Assembly: GCA_025201345.1 (NCBI GenBank)
Contig: JAIXMG010000046.1
Coordinates: forward strand, 1 to 64,000
From: Thamnidium elegans
Lineage: Eukaryota > Mucoromycota > Mucoromycetes > Mucorales > Mucoraceae
Direction of reading: 5' to 3'
DNA: 64,000 nucleotides
The notes under the pieces were generated by a model. The model ran no database searches. It saw only the letters and a program-made list of their open reading frames with translations, and was not told where the DNA came from. Each line of letters begins with the position of its first letter. The first letter of the stretch is position 1. Below, piece by piece: positions 9,847 to 18,234 of this stretch. The translations under genes and the position numbers were made by a program.

Positions 9847-11349
9847 TTAATGCTTGTAAGGAAGCAGAAGAGAAGAGCGCTGGGCTTGGTTGTTGTTATT
9901 TACAGGTTGTAAATTCATTGCTCGTTGTGTGAGCTCGTCTACAGCAGGTGCAGGATCAGCGGGTTTACCATAGAACCGGACAGAAGAGGAGGAGGACTGA
10001 CCTTTACCCTTTGGACAAATATGGCTAGGTGACCAATTTTCAACACCGCATCTGAAACAAGGATTTTTCCTTTTAGAAAAAGAAGAATTGTTGGTACCAG
10101 TGCTTGCAAAGTTAGAATTTGCATTTTTGAGAGCACGACAAGAATCGGTAGAATGATTACCATACGATTTATGATAAGTGCAGTATTGTTGGTTAGAACC
10201 AGAGGCAGCGGGTGCATTCGAGTCTCTTGTGAAAGAGCGAGAATTGTTTGAGGAGTGGCGCTGGCGTCCACCGGAGTGACGTTTCTCAATACGAGATGGA
10301 GAAGCAGGAGAGGGGGAAGCAGAAGAGGTAGAAGAATGATTGTTTCTTCTTGAACGACTATAGAGCTTATTGTAAAGCTCCTTAGCTAACGCCATTATGA
10401 ATGACAGATTACGCTTAGTGGTGCTCGGAGCAGTAGCTAACGCAACGGTAACTTGATCAGAAAGCTCAAGAGGTAGAGCAGATACAAAACGAGGGCAAAG
10501 AACTGAAGCAGATGTTAACCCAGCACGACGTTTTAAGTCCTGGAACTTGTCAATGAAAGATTCAATGGATTGATGTTGCGACATACGTAAGTTAAGGAGA
10601 TCCGTAGTAGCAGATTCCTGTTCAGCATCTACCGTAATACCATACTGACCGTTGATGGCTGTCTTAAACACTTCCCAAGCAGCGCAAGGGAACTCGGTGG
10701 TGAAATCGGATAACCAAGCTCGAATCTCAGTAGGTAAACAGAGAGGTAAAAGACGTTGCCAATGCTCATTCAAATCAAGTTGGTAGGTATTCAACACATC
10801 TTCGAATTTACTAATACATGATTTCAAGTTATTGAAAACAGTACGAGTGGTATCGTAGACATGGCCTGACCATTGAAAGAAAGGTAATTGAGTAGGTACA
10901 ATAGCACGGGGCGTAGGTTTGTACATTGGAGGAGTAGTAGTAGGAGTAATGACTGGAGTCATGAGACGTTGAACCTCAATTAATTCTTCCAGAGAAGAAC
11001 GAAGAGACCTTAATTCAGTAATTAAGGAAGAGGGAACAACTTGACCATGCTGGATGATCATAGTAGATAACTCATAGATTCGACCCTTGAGTATAGCTAC
11101 ATTCTTCTCAATACCTTGTACCGGAGTACAATTGTCAGCAAGAGAAGGGGTAGCCATAGCAACAGAGGCTTCGTCCATTTCAGTATCATTAAAATCAGAA
11201 GCGTCGCCAGAAAGAGGTACTTCTTCACTCAAGATACTATCAAGAGCCCGGTCAAGATCAAAAGCGTCAGCATTGACATCGTTCAAGATAGCAGGTACTT
11301 GAGTAGCATCAGAGGCAGCATAGGCAATGGGAGAGGAAGTGGCAGACAT
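9847..11349 (-). CDS. Gag of gypsy2
   Basis: A 500-residue Gag with an acidic N-terminus, a capsid-like core (about residues 155-310), a Ser/Arg-rich basic region and two small Cys/His motifs: CTYHKSYGNHSTDSC and CFRCGVENWSPSHIC. These replace the classical CCHC knuckle and probably bind element RNA. The ATG at 11349 follows a leader of about 59 nt after the 5' LTR. The end overlaps the protease frame, which is open in -1 across roughly 45 nt before the gag stop, so -1 frameshifting is possible. No close resemblance to the gag at 258-1982 beyond overall layout. Confidence 0.88.
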   Translation of the reverse strand: MSATSSPIAYAASDATQVPAILNDVNADAFDLDRALDSILSEEVPLSGDASDFNDTEMDEASVAMATPSLADNCTPVQGIEKNVAILKGRIYELSTMIIQHGQVVPSSLITELRSLRSSLEELIEVQRLMTPVITPTTTPPMYKPTPRAIVPTQLPFFQWSGHVYDTTRTVFNNLKSCISKFEDVLNTYQLDLNEHWQRLLPLCLPTEIRAWLSDFTTEFPCAAWEVFKTAINGQYGITVDAEQESATTDLLNLRMSQHQSIESFIDKFQDLKRRAGLTSASVLCPRFVSALPLELSDQVTVALATAPSTTKRNLSFIMALAKELYNKLYSRSRRNNHSSTSSASPSPASPSRIEKRHSGGRQRHSSNNSRSFTRDSNAPAASGSNQQYCTYHKSYGNHSTDSCRALKNANSNFASTGTNNSSFSKRKNPCFRCGVENWSPSHICPKGKGQSSSSSVRFYGKPADPAPAVDELTQRAMNLQPVNNNNQAQRSSLLLPYKH

Positions 11350-11390
11350 AGTGATTGGTAGGGTTTTTTAAAATAAAAAAAATTCAAGTA

Positions 11391-11408
11391 ACGATTTATC
11401 AATAAAAA
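11391..11408 (-). promoter_or_regulatory. Primer-binding region of gypsy2, possibly self-priming
   Basis: The bases next to the 5' LTR do not match a tRNA 3' end. Instead TTTATCAATA (11395-11404) is the exact complement of TATTGATAAA inside the LTR (11442-11451), about 55 nt downstream of a TATAAATA box on the minus strand. Confidence 0.4.
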
Positions 11409-11810
11409 TGAAATATACAATAGAAAATAAGTCCTTTAGAGTATTGATAAAAGTCTTAGTTGTGATTGTTTTTATTTTAGATGAAAAAGAAGGATGTATT
11501 TATACTAAAGGGGTTATACAATTAGCCATTCTAATTGTAGAGTAATAAAAGTCAGTTTTAAATATCATAAGTATTATGGTTAATCCTTATTGATAATCCG
11601 ATTGGTTTAAGCATTTATGCGCATTGTGTTTAATTGGTAGTTCTTATTATTAAATGGCAGTTGCCCTGTCATTGATAATAATAATGGATGATTGCTTAGG
11701 ATAATTCTATATTGTATTATTAATCGTCTATGTTTAATAATGTTTAGTTTTGATGTGCTATATCGTAATAATAACGAAGATGAAGAGGGATATATAGTCT
11801 GTATATATCA
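11409..11810 (-). repeat. 5' LTR of gypsy2, with promoter
   Basis: 402 bp and by eye identical to 5432-5833. In the element's sense it holds TATAAATA (plus-strand complement near 11495-11511), the likely Pol II promoter. The flanking CTCTT matches that at 5427-5431. Confidence 0.93.
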
Positions 11811-12033
11811 CTCTTATTTTACAAAAGATCCCTTGAATTATATTATTTTCTTATTTATATAATTCTCTGTAAAACTATTTTGTTTTATTTTATTTCTTAC
11901 GTGTTATATCCCTTATATAAAACACATTTTAGTTGGACAACTATAAACCTGGTGCTCACTTTCTTTTGAACTTATAAAATAATCTTCTTTTATTTTATCC
12001 ATTCTACAAATAACTAGTACTCCATTTGTAACA

Positions 12034-12055
12034 CGTGGTGCTCACTAACAGGGTA
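12034..12055 (+). promoter_or_regulatory. Possible primer-binding site of the X element
   Basis: Two bases after the LTR-X end comes TGGTGCTCACTAACAGGG. TGG at this spot fits pairing with a tRNA CCA end. I cannot name the tRNA. Copies of TGGTGCTCAC also occur inside the LTR, which weakens the assignment. Confidence 0.4.
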
Positions 12056-12103
12056 AGCCCTAACAAATTCAACTACTTTCCAAGCTGCTCAAATACTTTT
12101 ACT

Positions 12104-13077
12104 ATGACTAATCAAGAACCCACTGTGTTGGCTCAAGCATCCATTGACTCTTCGGACCTAAATCCTCGATGGTCCCCTAACTACAAACAAAGAATTATCG
12201 AATTCTATGGTTTTGAAGGAGAAGATTTCCGCTATTGGAATCTTTCTTCGCAATTAATGGTATTACTCAAGAATATCGTAAGGTTATAATACTCAAGGCT
12301 CAATTACGTCGTGCCGCTGCCATCTTTTTTTCTAATGACTTGAAAAATAAGAGTCTCGCTATTGACAAGGTTTCTTACCTCGATGCTATTGAATTATTGC
12401 AAGACCTGCTAGAAGAATATGAATACGCTTTTCAGTCGATGAAGCAACATCAAAATGAGAGTCCCCAAATGTTCCTCTCAAGGTTACATGAAGCAGCCGA
12501 CCTTGCAGATATCCAAGAAGACAAATTCATATATTCCCGTTTCCGTGCTGGTTTACTCCCTCAAATTATTGTATTTTGTAAAGAACAATCGGCTTCTACT
12601 CACAAGGATTGGGTAAAGAACTCTAATGCCTGGTGGTCTGCTCATGCTGTCAAGTCCATCAACCTGGTAGATAATCCTTTTGTTTCTTCTGGTGATTATT
12701 ATAATGGTAAAAATGATATAAAATTTGGATCCGAAAAGACAAAAACAGATAAAATGGTTAGTTTTAAAAATAACAATATCAATGAAAACCATAAATCACA
12801 CACCGAGACGTATGCAAATGTTATATCACCCTCTATTGCCAATCTTACTGCAAAGTTAGAAGCTTTAGAGTTACATTCGTTGATACCCGGTAGTGGTTCA
12901 AATGGGAAAATTGACAATGATATCTCACAAACTCAAACCATAAAATCTTTAATGTCTGATAACGATTTTAAATCTTTCATCAAGAACATTGTACAAGAAG
13001 TAAACAATGAGAAAGTTTCATCATATATACCATATAAAAATAATCGAAAACCTATCTATAATAATGAAAATGGCTAA
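12104..13077 (+). pseudogene. Gag-like protein of the X element, frameshifted and truncated
   Basis: Translation starts at ATG 12104 (MTNQEPTVLAQASID). The frame breaks near 12230, where the adjacent frame continues with LESFFAINGITQEYRKV. The joined product would be a retrotransposon Gag: a helical capsid-like region (SPQMFLSRLHEAADLADI, FRAGLLPQIIVF), followed by an Asn/Lys-rich tail. No zinc knuckle or pol follows, because the reading ends where the T-left transposon begins near 13072-13083. It belongs to the element whose 5' LTR is LTR-X copy A. A single-nucleotide loss explains the break. Confidence 0.65.
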
Positions 13078-13941
13078 TAATTAAGATAGGGACTCTTGTT
13101 GATTGGTGGTGACTGAATAATAGTAGAGGTTTGAAATTTGGTGAAATGATAGATTGTAATTTTCCGCAACTTTTGGTATACTTTTTGTAACTGTCGAATA
13201 ATTATTGCGTGAGATACGGGGTTATAAGTATCAATTAAATAGGTTTAAATTCAGTCACGGGCGCAATTTTAATAAATAGTAGCCCAAATTTATAGAGTTG
13301 TTAGAGATAATATTCAAAAATGTTATCTTAAAATTTCAAACGTTTTCATAAGCTATATTTTGCGTAACATAGCTTCAAACTTTCAAAATACGCCTATTTT
13401 AGGGTATTAAATGATATTGTATATTATGACCATTGTCAAAAATTTTGAATTCCGCAGTAATATTTCTTTATATAAGAGTACATACTTTAGAAGTAAAAAT
13501 GACGTAAAAATGATCTTTCTACGTGAGTTATTGATGGAGCTATAGACAGTGAAAGATAAACTTTACCATGTAAATAGCCGAAAACACCAAATATAGAAAT
13601 ATGACTGTGAAAAATGTTATAGTATCTAAACTTGAGTAATATAGTTAGAAAGAGATACGTCTTTAGACTACTTTTGTATGTTTGAAAGTTAATTTTGCTT
13701 AAAAACTCATTAATTAAATGACAAATAATCCCTGTTACCTAGTATGGTACAGCGTTAGCGTGCAGACCGTAAATCACAGCATATATTGAGCACGCGGTAC
13801 TGTAAAGACCGCTGTAATAAGGTACTCTACTAGCTGGTAAACTTAGTAGAAGTATAACTAGTTGTAAGTTCAATAGATCACAAAAATGATATAGTATTTT
13901 ATATTGTTTTATTTAAAAAAAAAAGGTAAAGAGAAAGTAAA

Positions 13942-15644
13942 TCAAGAACGATTGCCACGGGTAATACTTTCTCTAGGGCGGCCACGGCCACGAGATGGTC
14001 TTCCGCGACCTGCTGCTGTTCTAGTACCACCAGTTGATCCTGCTGGCCTACCTACACGACGACGAGGGGTGGTGGGAATACGCCCAGAACGACGTACACT
14101 TACTTCTTCCTCCTGGGGGTCTTCCTCAGTAGACGTTTGTCTAAAAGGGAGAGGCCTTGAGATCCTTACAGATGCTGGAATATAATCCTGATCACGAGGA
14201 TCGTCATTATCTCCGTCGGAATCAGAAAGAACTTCTTCATCTTCGTCTCGGGATCTCCTTCTGTTAATCCACTGATCAAACAACTGCTCTTCCCTTCTCA
14301 ATCTTCTTGCTTGTGCTTCAGGACCCTCACCATCTCGACCAGCCGTAAAAAATACAGGTCCTTCGTCATTGCCAGCATTACTAGGCAATACCTCAACCTC
14401 ACGAATACAGCGCTTCATGCCGCTGATAAAGCCACCTTGGTTGGCATAACGCCAGAGATACTCTAAAAGCTTACCAGGGCAATCCTTAGCGTTACGGTAT
14501 CTAGGGCCGATGAACACCTTCAAATCCCTCCAGAGACACTCAATGATATTCGTGTGCAAGTGGCCAGAAACAGGTGTTAATGATACCTCGGGATTGTTAG
14601 TCACTTGGTCAACAGTAGTAAATCCACGGCTATGGTTAACAACCTGGTGCGCACGGAAAAAAAGCTGATTATTCTCACCGTCAAAGTCCAACTGACCATC
14701 ATCTACGTGGGAAGTACGATGAAGGTTACGGTACGCACGCCAACCATCAGAGCGGATAACTGTCTGAGGCTTACAGAACTGGTAAATAATGGGCAAGAGA
14801 GTGGCAGCAGTACGGTTGGGAACGGTAAGGAAGATACGATTACCAGCTTCAAAATGGTGGCGAGTCTCAGTAATACCGGTGAGCACGTCCGTATACTCAT
14901 ATGTACGTCTGTTAGGATTTTCAGGGACAAGAGCCTCGACCATTCCAAATACCCAGATACCTTCTACGGGACGACCACGACCATGCTTACGCTTACCGAG
15001 CTTCGACTCGTCGATCTGGATATGATGACACCGGGGGTTACTTCCAAGAAGATAGTCCTCACCGAGATTATGACTCTCATAGTCCGACAACATCATAACT
15101 TGACAATCATACAATAATTGAGACAGCGTATTAGCGCAGATACTATGATTTCTAAGCACATCAGCAATGCGGACACCTTGAAAAAATTGATACATAGCAG
15201 ATACCATATATTGCAAGATCATTTTCTTACGATAGAAAATGGAGCCTTTAGTAATGCTTCGACGCAAAGTAGTAGAATGGCCGAGAACTACGCCATCATC
15301 ACTTAAAGACAACACACCACTGCATTTCCAATACCATTGGTCTCTCTCTTCACGCCACCATAAATAAGGATATCCAGTACACCCATTAATACCACAGCGA
15401 GCTTCTGGATCCCTATCAAACGCTTGAAAATCATCCTTGAGAACACTAGAAATAAGAATATTTGATATTAGTTATCTTCGAAGAAGTAGGTAGTAATAGA
15501 AGTAACTTACGTCCAGAGTTCTCCTCTTTCACGAGTAATTATTCTAGCTAACTCCAAGACATCACCATCTAAAACACGACTACGATAAGTAGAGACTACT
15601 TGACCAGTAACACGGCCACGAGAACGAGAAATAGTTGAAGACAT
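13942..15644 (-). CDS. IS1595/IS1016 (Merlin)-like DDE transposase, copy 1 (two exons)
   Basis: Exon 1 is 15511-15644, intron 15446-15510 (65 nt, GTAAGT...CTAG with a CTAAT branch-like motif), exon 2 13942-15445, giving 545 residues. Domains: N-terminal zinc-ribbon-like part (C62, C67, C86), a DDE core with D190 (IQIDESKLGKRK), D278 (VIRSDGWRAY) and E347 (HTNIIECLW), and a C-terminus with an acidic stretch and three AT-hook-like GRP cores (VGRPAG, GRGRPSR, GRGRPRE). The pattern IDESK...SDGWRAY...HTNxIE is that of the ISXO2-like transposase domain. It would excise and integrate the T element. The translation is the same as copy 2. Host factors and target preference are unknown. Confidence 0.88.
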
Positions 15645-15649
15645 TTAAA

Positions 15650-16900
15650 ATAAGATGCTTAAGATGAACTATATATACTAATGTAGAGTTAATGAGTAGG
15701 TATAAGTTAACATTAGCAATGGGGCAATGGCATTATGTTTCCTTTTTATTTTAGTTTGTACTTACATGTTTGTTAAAAAGTTAGAGAAAGAAGAAAAAAA
15801 AAAGAAAAAAATATCTAGCCCCCCTCCCCTCCCCTAAATAAATCATTTAAAAGCAGTCACGCTTTAATTTAAACTGCGAGGATTTTTTTATACTTGTAAC
15901 TATCTGAAAAATGGATATTTTGAGGAGCTATAAAAATAAAACTGTTCTGTATGACAGTTTAAAACTTATATATAGCATTCTATATATAAAAAACAAGTCT
16001 AATACCAAACATACGCACTATAGCGTGTTTTTTACAGCAAAAAGAGTAATATTAAGAAATTGGTCGATTTATTTTCTGCTTTAACTCTCGACTATAAAAC
16101 TAAAACAGAAAATGTATTAGTGATAACTTTAGGTGAAATTTAGTCTAGTTTTCAAAAATAAACCTTGGAATTGACCTATCATTAGTGAAACACGATGTCG
16201 GACTATGTTTTATCCAAATTTTTGATAATTACGGTATTAACGCTTTTTTCGCTTTTACGATCATGCTAAAAGCTGTATATATAATAAAGCAATTTATTAC
16301 GCGTGTTTTAAAATTAAAATTGCGTAGATATAATTATTTTTTCAAAAGTTATAATGAAAATAAGATAAAAATTGGTACATTTTCGATTGCATTTATATCA
16401 TTGAATTTATTACCATACATGCTAAAATTGTAATGATGTTTTTACCTAGTTATTGTCCTTTATTTGAATATTTAATAATAATATTATCTTTGAAACTAAT
16501 GGAGTAATTGACATTTAAAAATTTTAAAAAAAAACTAAAACTTTAATTTCTCCGCCAAAAACTATGCTATAAAGTTGAAATAACTAGAAAATAAAATGAA
16601 ATTATTAGCATTTTTATTTTATTAGTTTGAGAATATCAAAATGGAGTTTTTTAAAATTTATTTTACTTTTTAAAGCAAATACTAAGTAAATTTGATATTA
16701 CTAGTACAAGTCATCTTTTTTATATAAGGCAAAACAGTTTTTTTTTCTACTATTAACTTGTTTAACCTGTTTTATCAAACTTATGCAGAAAATTGCCAAA
16801 AAAAAAAATATGAAATTAGAATTTTGAAAAAATAAAAACTCGAAAAGTTACACGCGATACAAAAATTAACATTTACCAAAATCTTAGCGAAAAAAAAACA
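15650..16900. other. Non-coding interior of T-left
   Basis: AT-rich with a C/T tract (CCCCCCTCCCCTCCCC near 15820). An 82-codon open frame at 16185-16433 has no recognisable domain and is duplicated in T-right only because the arms are nearly identical. I see no supported gene. Confidence 0.5.
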
Positions 16901-16921
16901 AAAAATATTTTTTGCAAAAGT

Positions 16922-16993
16922 TGTAACAAGGAATTGAACCAACAACCTGAGGTTTACAGAATCAACGCTCCGCCAACTGAGCCATAATAGAAT
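16922..16993 (-). ncRNA. tRNA-like sequence with Pol III A and B boxes (T-left)
   Basis: On the minus strand TGGCTCAGTTGG (16973-16984) fits the A box and GGTTCAATTCC (16930-16940) the B box, at tRNA-like spacing, with a CTGTAAA anticodon-like loop. Acceptor and T stems do not pair well, so a functional tRNA is unlikely. It may be a tRNA relic or a SINE-type promoter carried by the transposon. Confidence 0.35.
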
Positions 16994-17207
16994 ACTTTTC
17001 AATGTCAACCTGAAAATCGCTGATGGTTTGGATGCCCCGGAACTCAACAGTTCGGTCCGAAATAATCCGGCTGGTACGACTACAGCCGAAGACCCTATGG
17101 ACATCCCAGTTGATATCGAGCTCAGACTCAAGAAGACTAAGATCCAGAAAAGGAAGTTTGTGCCATCCGTTAGGAATTACGTAAGAAGGAAAAAGGCTAA
17201 GCAATAA
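16938..17207 (+). pseudogene. Captured coding fragment in T-left, antisense to the transposase
   Basis: A 90-codon open frame on the strand opposite the transposase ends at TAA 17205-17207. It looks like a real protein C-terminus: acidic PAGTTTAEDPMDIPVDIEL followed by a basic nuclear-signal-like KKTKIQKRKFVPSVRNYVRR. It has no ATG near its start and overlaps the tRNA-like sequence, so it reads like the last exon of a host gene picked up by the element. The same fragment is at 22476-22745. I cannot identify the source gene. Confidence 0.4.
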
Positions 17208-17495
17208 TGAATAATGATCACCTCTTCAATATCGCATATCATTACTAAAACCTTTACCGAATATTAAACGGATGCACTTATTATAAATACTTATGATTAT
17301 CACACTACACATTATATATATATTTATTCTTTATTACTAATACTATTATATCGCTTAACTATAAATACCCCCACTCTATAACTAATAAAACATTATCTTC
17401 TATTTGACATAACTACTTACTTAATTGATTAACCACTGAGAGTTGAATCAATTACATTTAAATTACTATAAATACTATTACAAAACTTACACAAG
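17208..17495. other. AT-rich end of T-left, no gene
   Basis: Shared with 22192-22475. Nothing coding is seen. The copies diverge at 17491/17492. Confidence 0.5.
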
Positions 17496-17874
17496 TGTCA
17501 GGTTATAATTTGTAGCTATCAGTCATTTTCGCGTTCCTTGTGTTTGTGGTCTGATTTCTAAGTTATTGTATTAGTAATTTTATTATAAGGTTTTATTATA
17601 ATCTATCATATGATATTCTCAAGTTCTCTTGTAGTTTATTCATATGTTTCTATTATTTTGTATTACTTCAATTGAATATAAAAAGGTCTCCTTTTTATAT
17701 CTTTAATAAATTAACTTCCTTTTACTATTTTACTTATTTGATTATTTTCTCTTTATTTTATTGTATTATAAAACAAGTCCATTTCAAGCTTGATTCCTAT
17801 TGGATGAGTCACGTGAATGTCACGTGTGGTACTCTGACTAAGCATCCAATACATCCACTAAAAGAAGAATGACA
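17496..17874 (+). repeat. Solo LTR, family B, upstream of tRNA-Gly
   Basis: 379 bp with TGTCAGG...AATGACA ends. The inverse copy, also 379 bp, is at 36271-36649. CAAG flanks both sides (17492-17495 and 17875-17878), or ACAAG if the terminal bases are shared. The right end is 11 bp upstream of the mature 5' end of tRNA-Gly. It contains the paired motif CACGTGAATGTCACGTG near its right end. Confidence 0.88.
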
Positions 17875-17885
17875 CAAGAAAAGCT

Positions 17886-17956
17886 GCGCTCTTGGTTTAG
17901 TGGTAGAATTTCACCCTTCCAAGGTGAAGGCCGGGGTTCGATTCCCCGAGGGCGCA
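17886..17956 (+). tRNA. tRNA-Gly(UCC)
   Basis: 71 nt. The acceptor GCGCTCT pairs with AGGGCGC; anticodon stem TCACC/GGTGA encloses loop CTTCCAA (anticodon TCC); T stem CGGGG/CCCCG encloses TTCGATT. A discriminator A ends the gene, followed by a T6 Pol III terminator (17957-17962). It has no intron. LTRs lie 11 bp upstream and directly at the terminator downstream. Confidence 0.95.
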
Positions 17957-17962
17957 TTTTTT
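17957..17962 (+). terminator. Pol III terminator of tRNA-Gly
   Basis: A run of six T directly after the tRNA. The last T is also the first base of the proposed LTR of the next element. Confidence 0.8.
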
Positions 17963-18172
17963 GTCACTATCACCCGAGGATCTTTTGTTGTCACTTGTCA
18001 CTATTCTTTTAGTCAAAATTGGTCCTCAATTTTGTACTACTTTAATTGTAATATAAATAATATTCAATTGTCATTTAATAAATCTTAATCACTCTTTTAC
18101 ATCTAAACATATAAAATATACTTTTATAATAAATATTAAATAACAAAACAATATACACTTCAGACGCTGACA
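17962..18172 (+). repeat. Probable 5' LTR of gypsy4
   Basis: About 211 bp from TGTCACTATCACC to CAGACGCTGACA, with the TGTCA...TGACA ends seen in family B and gypsy3. A primer-binding site follows after 2 nt. The left end is inferred from its terminus and its position after the tRNA terminator. No second copy confirms it. Confidence 0.55.
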
Positions 18173-18174
18173 AT

Positions 18175-18190
18175 TGGTAGCACTCCCGTC
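18175..18190 (+). promoter_or_regulatory. Primer-binding site of gypsy4
   Basis: TGGTAGCACTCCCGTC starts 2 nt after the LTR. TGGTAGC is the expected complement of a fungal initiator tRNA-Met 3' end (Ty1 uses TGGTAGCGCC). Confidence 0.65.
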
Positions 18191-18234
18191 ATTTTAAACG
18201 TGGAGTATATTTATATATTAAGAAGTATTTCTTC

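Larger units (their letters stand above)
5432..11810 (-). mobile_element. Complete chromodomain Ty3/gypsy retrotransposon (gypsy2)
   Basis: Two 402-bp LTRs (5432-5833 and 11409-11810) that look identical, TG...CA ends, and a perfect 5-bp target duplication CTCTT (5427-5431 and 11811-11815) define the element. LTR-X copy B holds the empty target (CATTCTCTTATTTTAC at about 26890). Order on the minus strand is 5' LTR, gag, protease, RT, RNase H, integrase, chromodomain, 3' LTR. LTR identity means recent insertion, yet protease and pol are in separate frames. A diverged solo LTR of the family lies at 39957-40375. Confidence 0.95.
3251..12033 (+). mobile_element. LTR-X copy A (5' LTR of an X element), carrying two nested insertions
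   Basis: The outer block starts TGTTACGAACCG and ends CCATTTGTAACA, giving TG...CA ends with a longer inverted TGTTAC/GTAACA. A second copy in inverted orientation lies at 26660-29650, and the homology stops exactly at these termini. After removal of the Tc1-like element (3421-5056) and the gypsy element (5432-11810), about 0.76 kb of LTR remains. Compared with copy B it lacks roughly 0.6 kb after position about 3350. A possible primer-binding site and a gag frame follow directly, so this is the 5' LTR of a plus-strand element. The copy B sequence shows the uninterrupted state at both insertion points. Confidence 0.75.
13083..17491 (-). mobile_element. T-left: IS1595/Merlin-like DNA transposon, truncated at its inner end
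   Basis: This segment is the inverse of 22192-26600 with only isolated differences (for example 17463 versus 22220). It keeps one terminal inverted repeat (AAGATAGGGACTCTTG) and the whole spliced transposase gene. It lacks the last roughly 480 bp, including the second TIR present in T-right at 21711. It stops about 20 bp short of the tRNA-Gly gene, where a family B LTR is inserted. The identity between copies extends 11 bp past the TIR (GGCTAATAATT at 13072-13082). Confidence 0.85.

Noticed and set aside
14605..15117. 170-aa ORF on the strand opposite the transposase (also 24566-25078)
   Set aside because: It overlaps the DDE core antisense, has no recognisable domain and follows from the codon bias of the real gene.
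16185..16433. 82-aa ORF conserved in both T copies (also 23251-23499)
   Set aside because: The arms are nearly identical at the DNA level, so any frame is shared. The protein has no domain and AT-driven composition.
16922..16993. Functional tRNA (Tyr or Thr) gene
   Set aside because: A and B boxes are good, but acceptor and T stems do not pair and the anticodon stem has mismatches. Listed as tRNA-like only.
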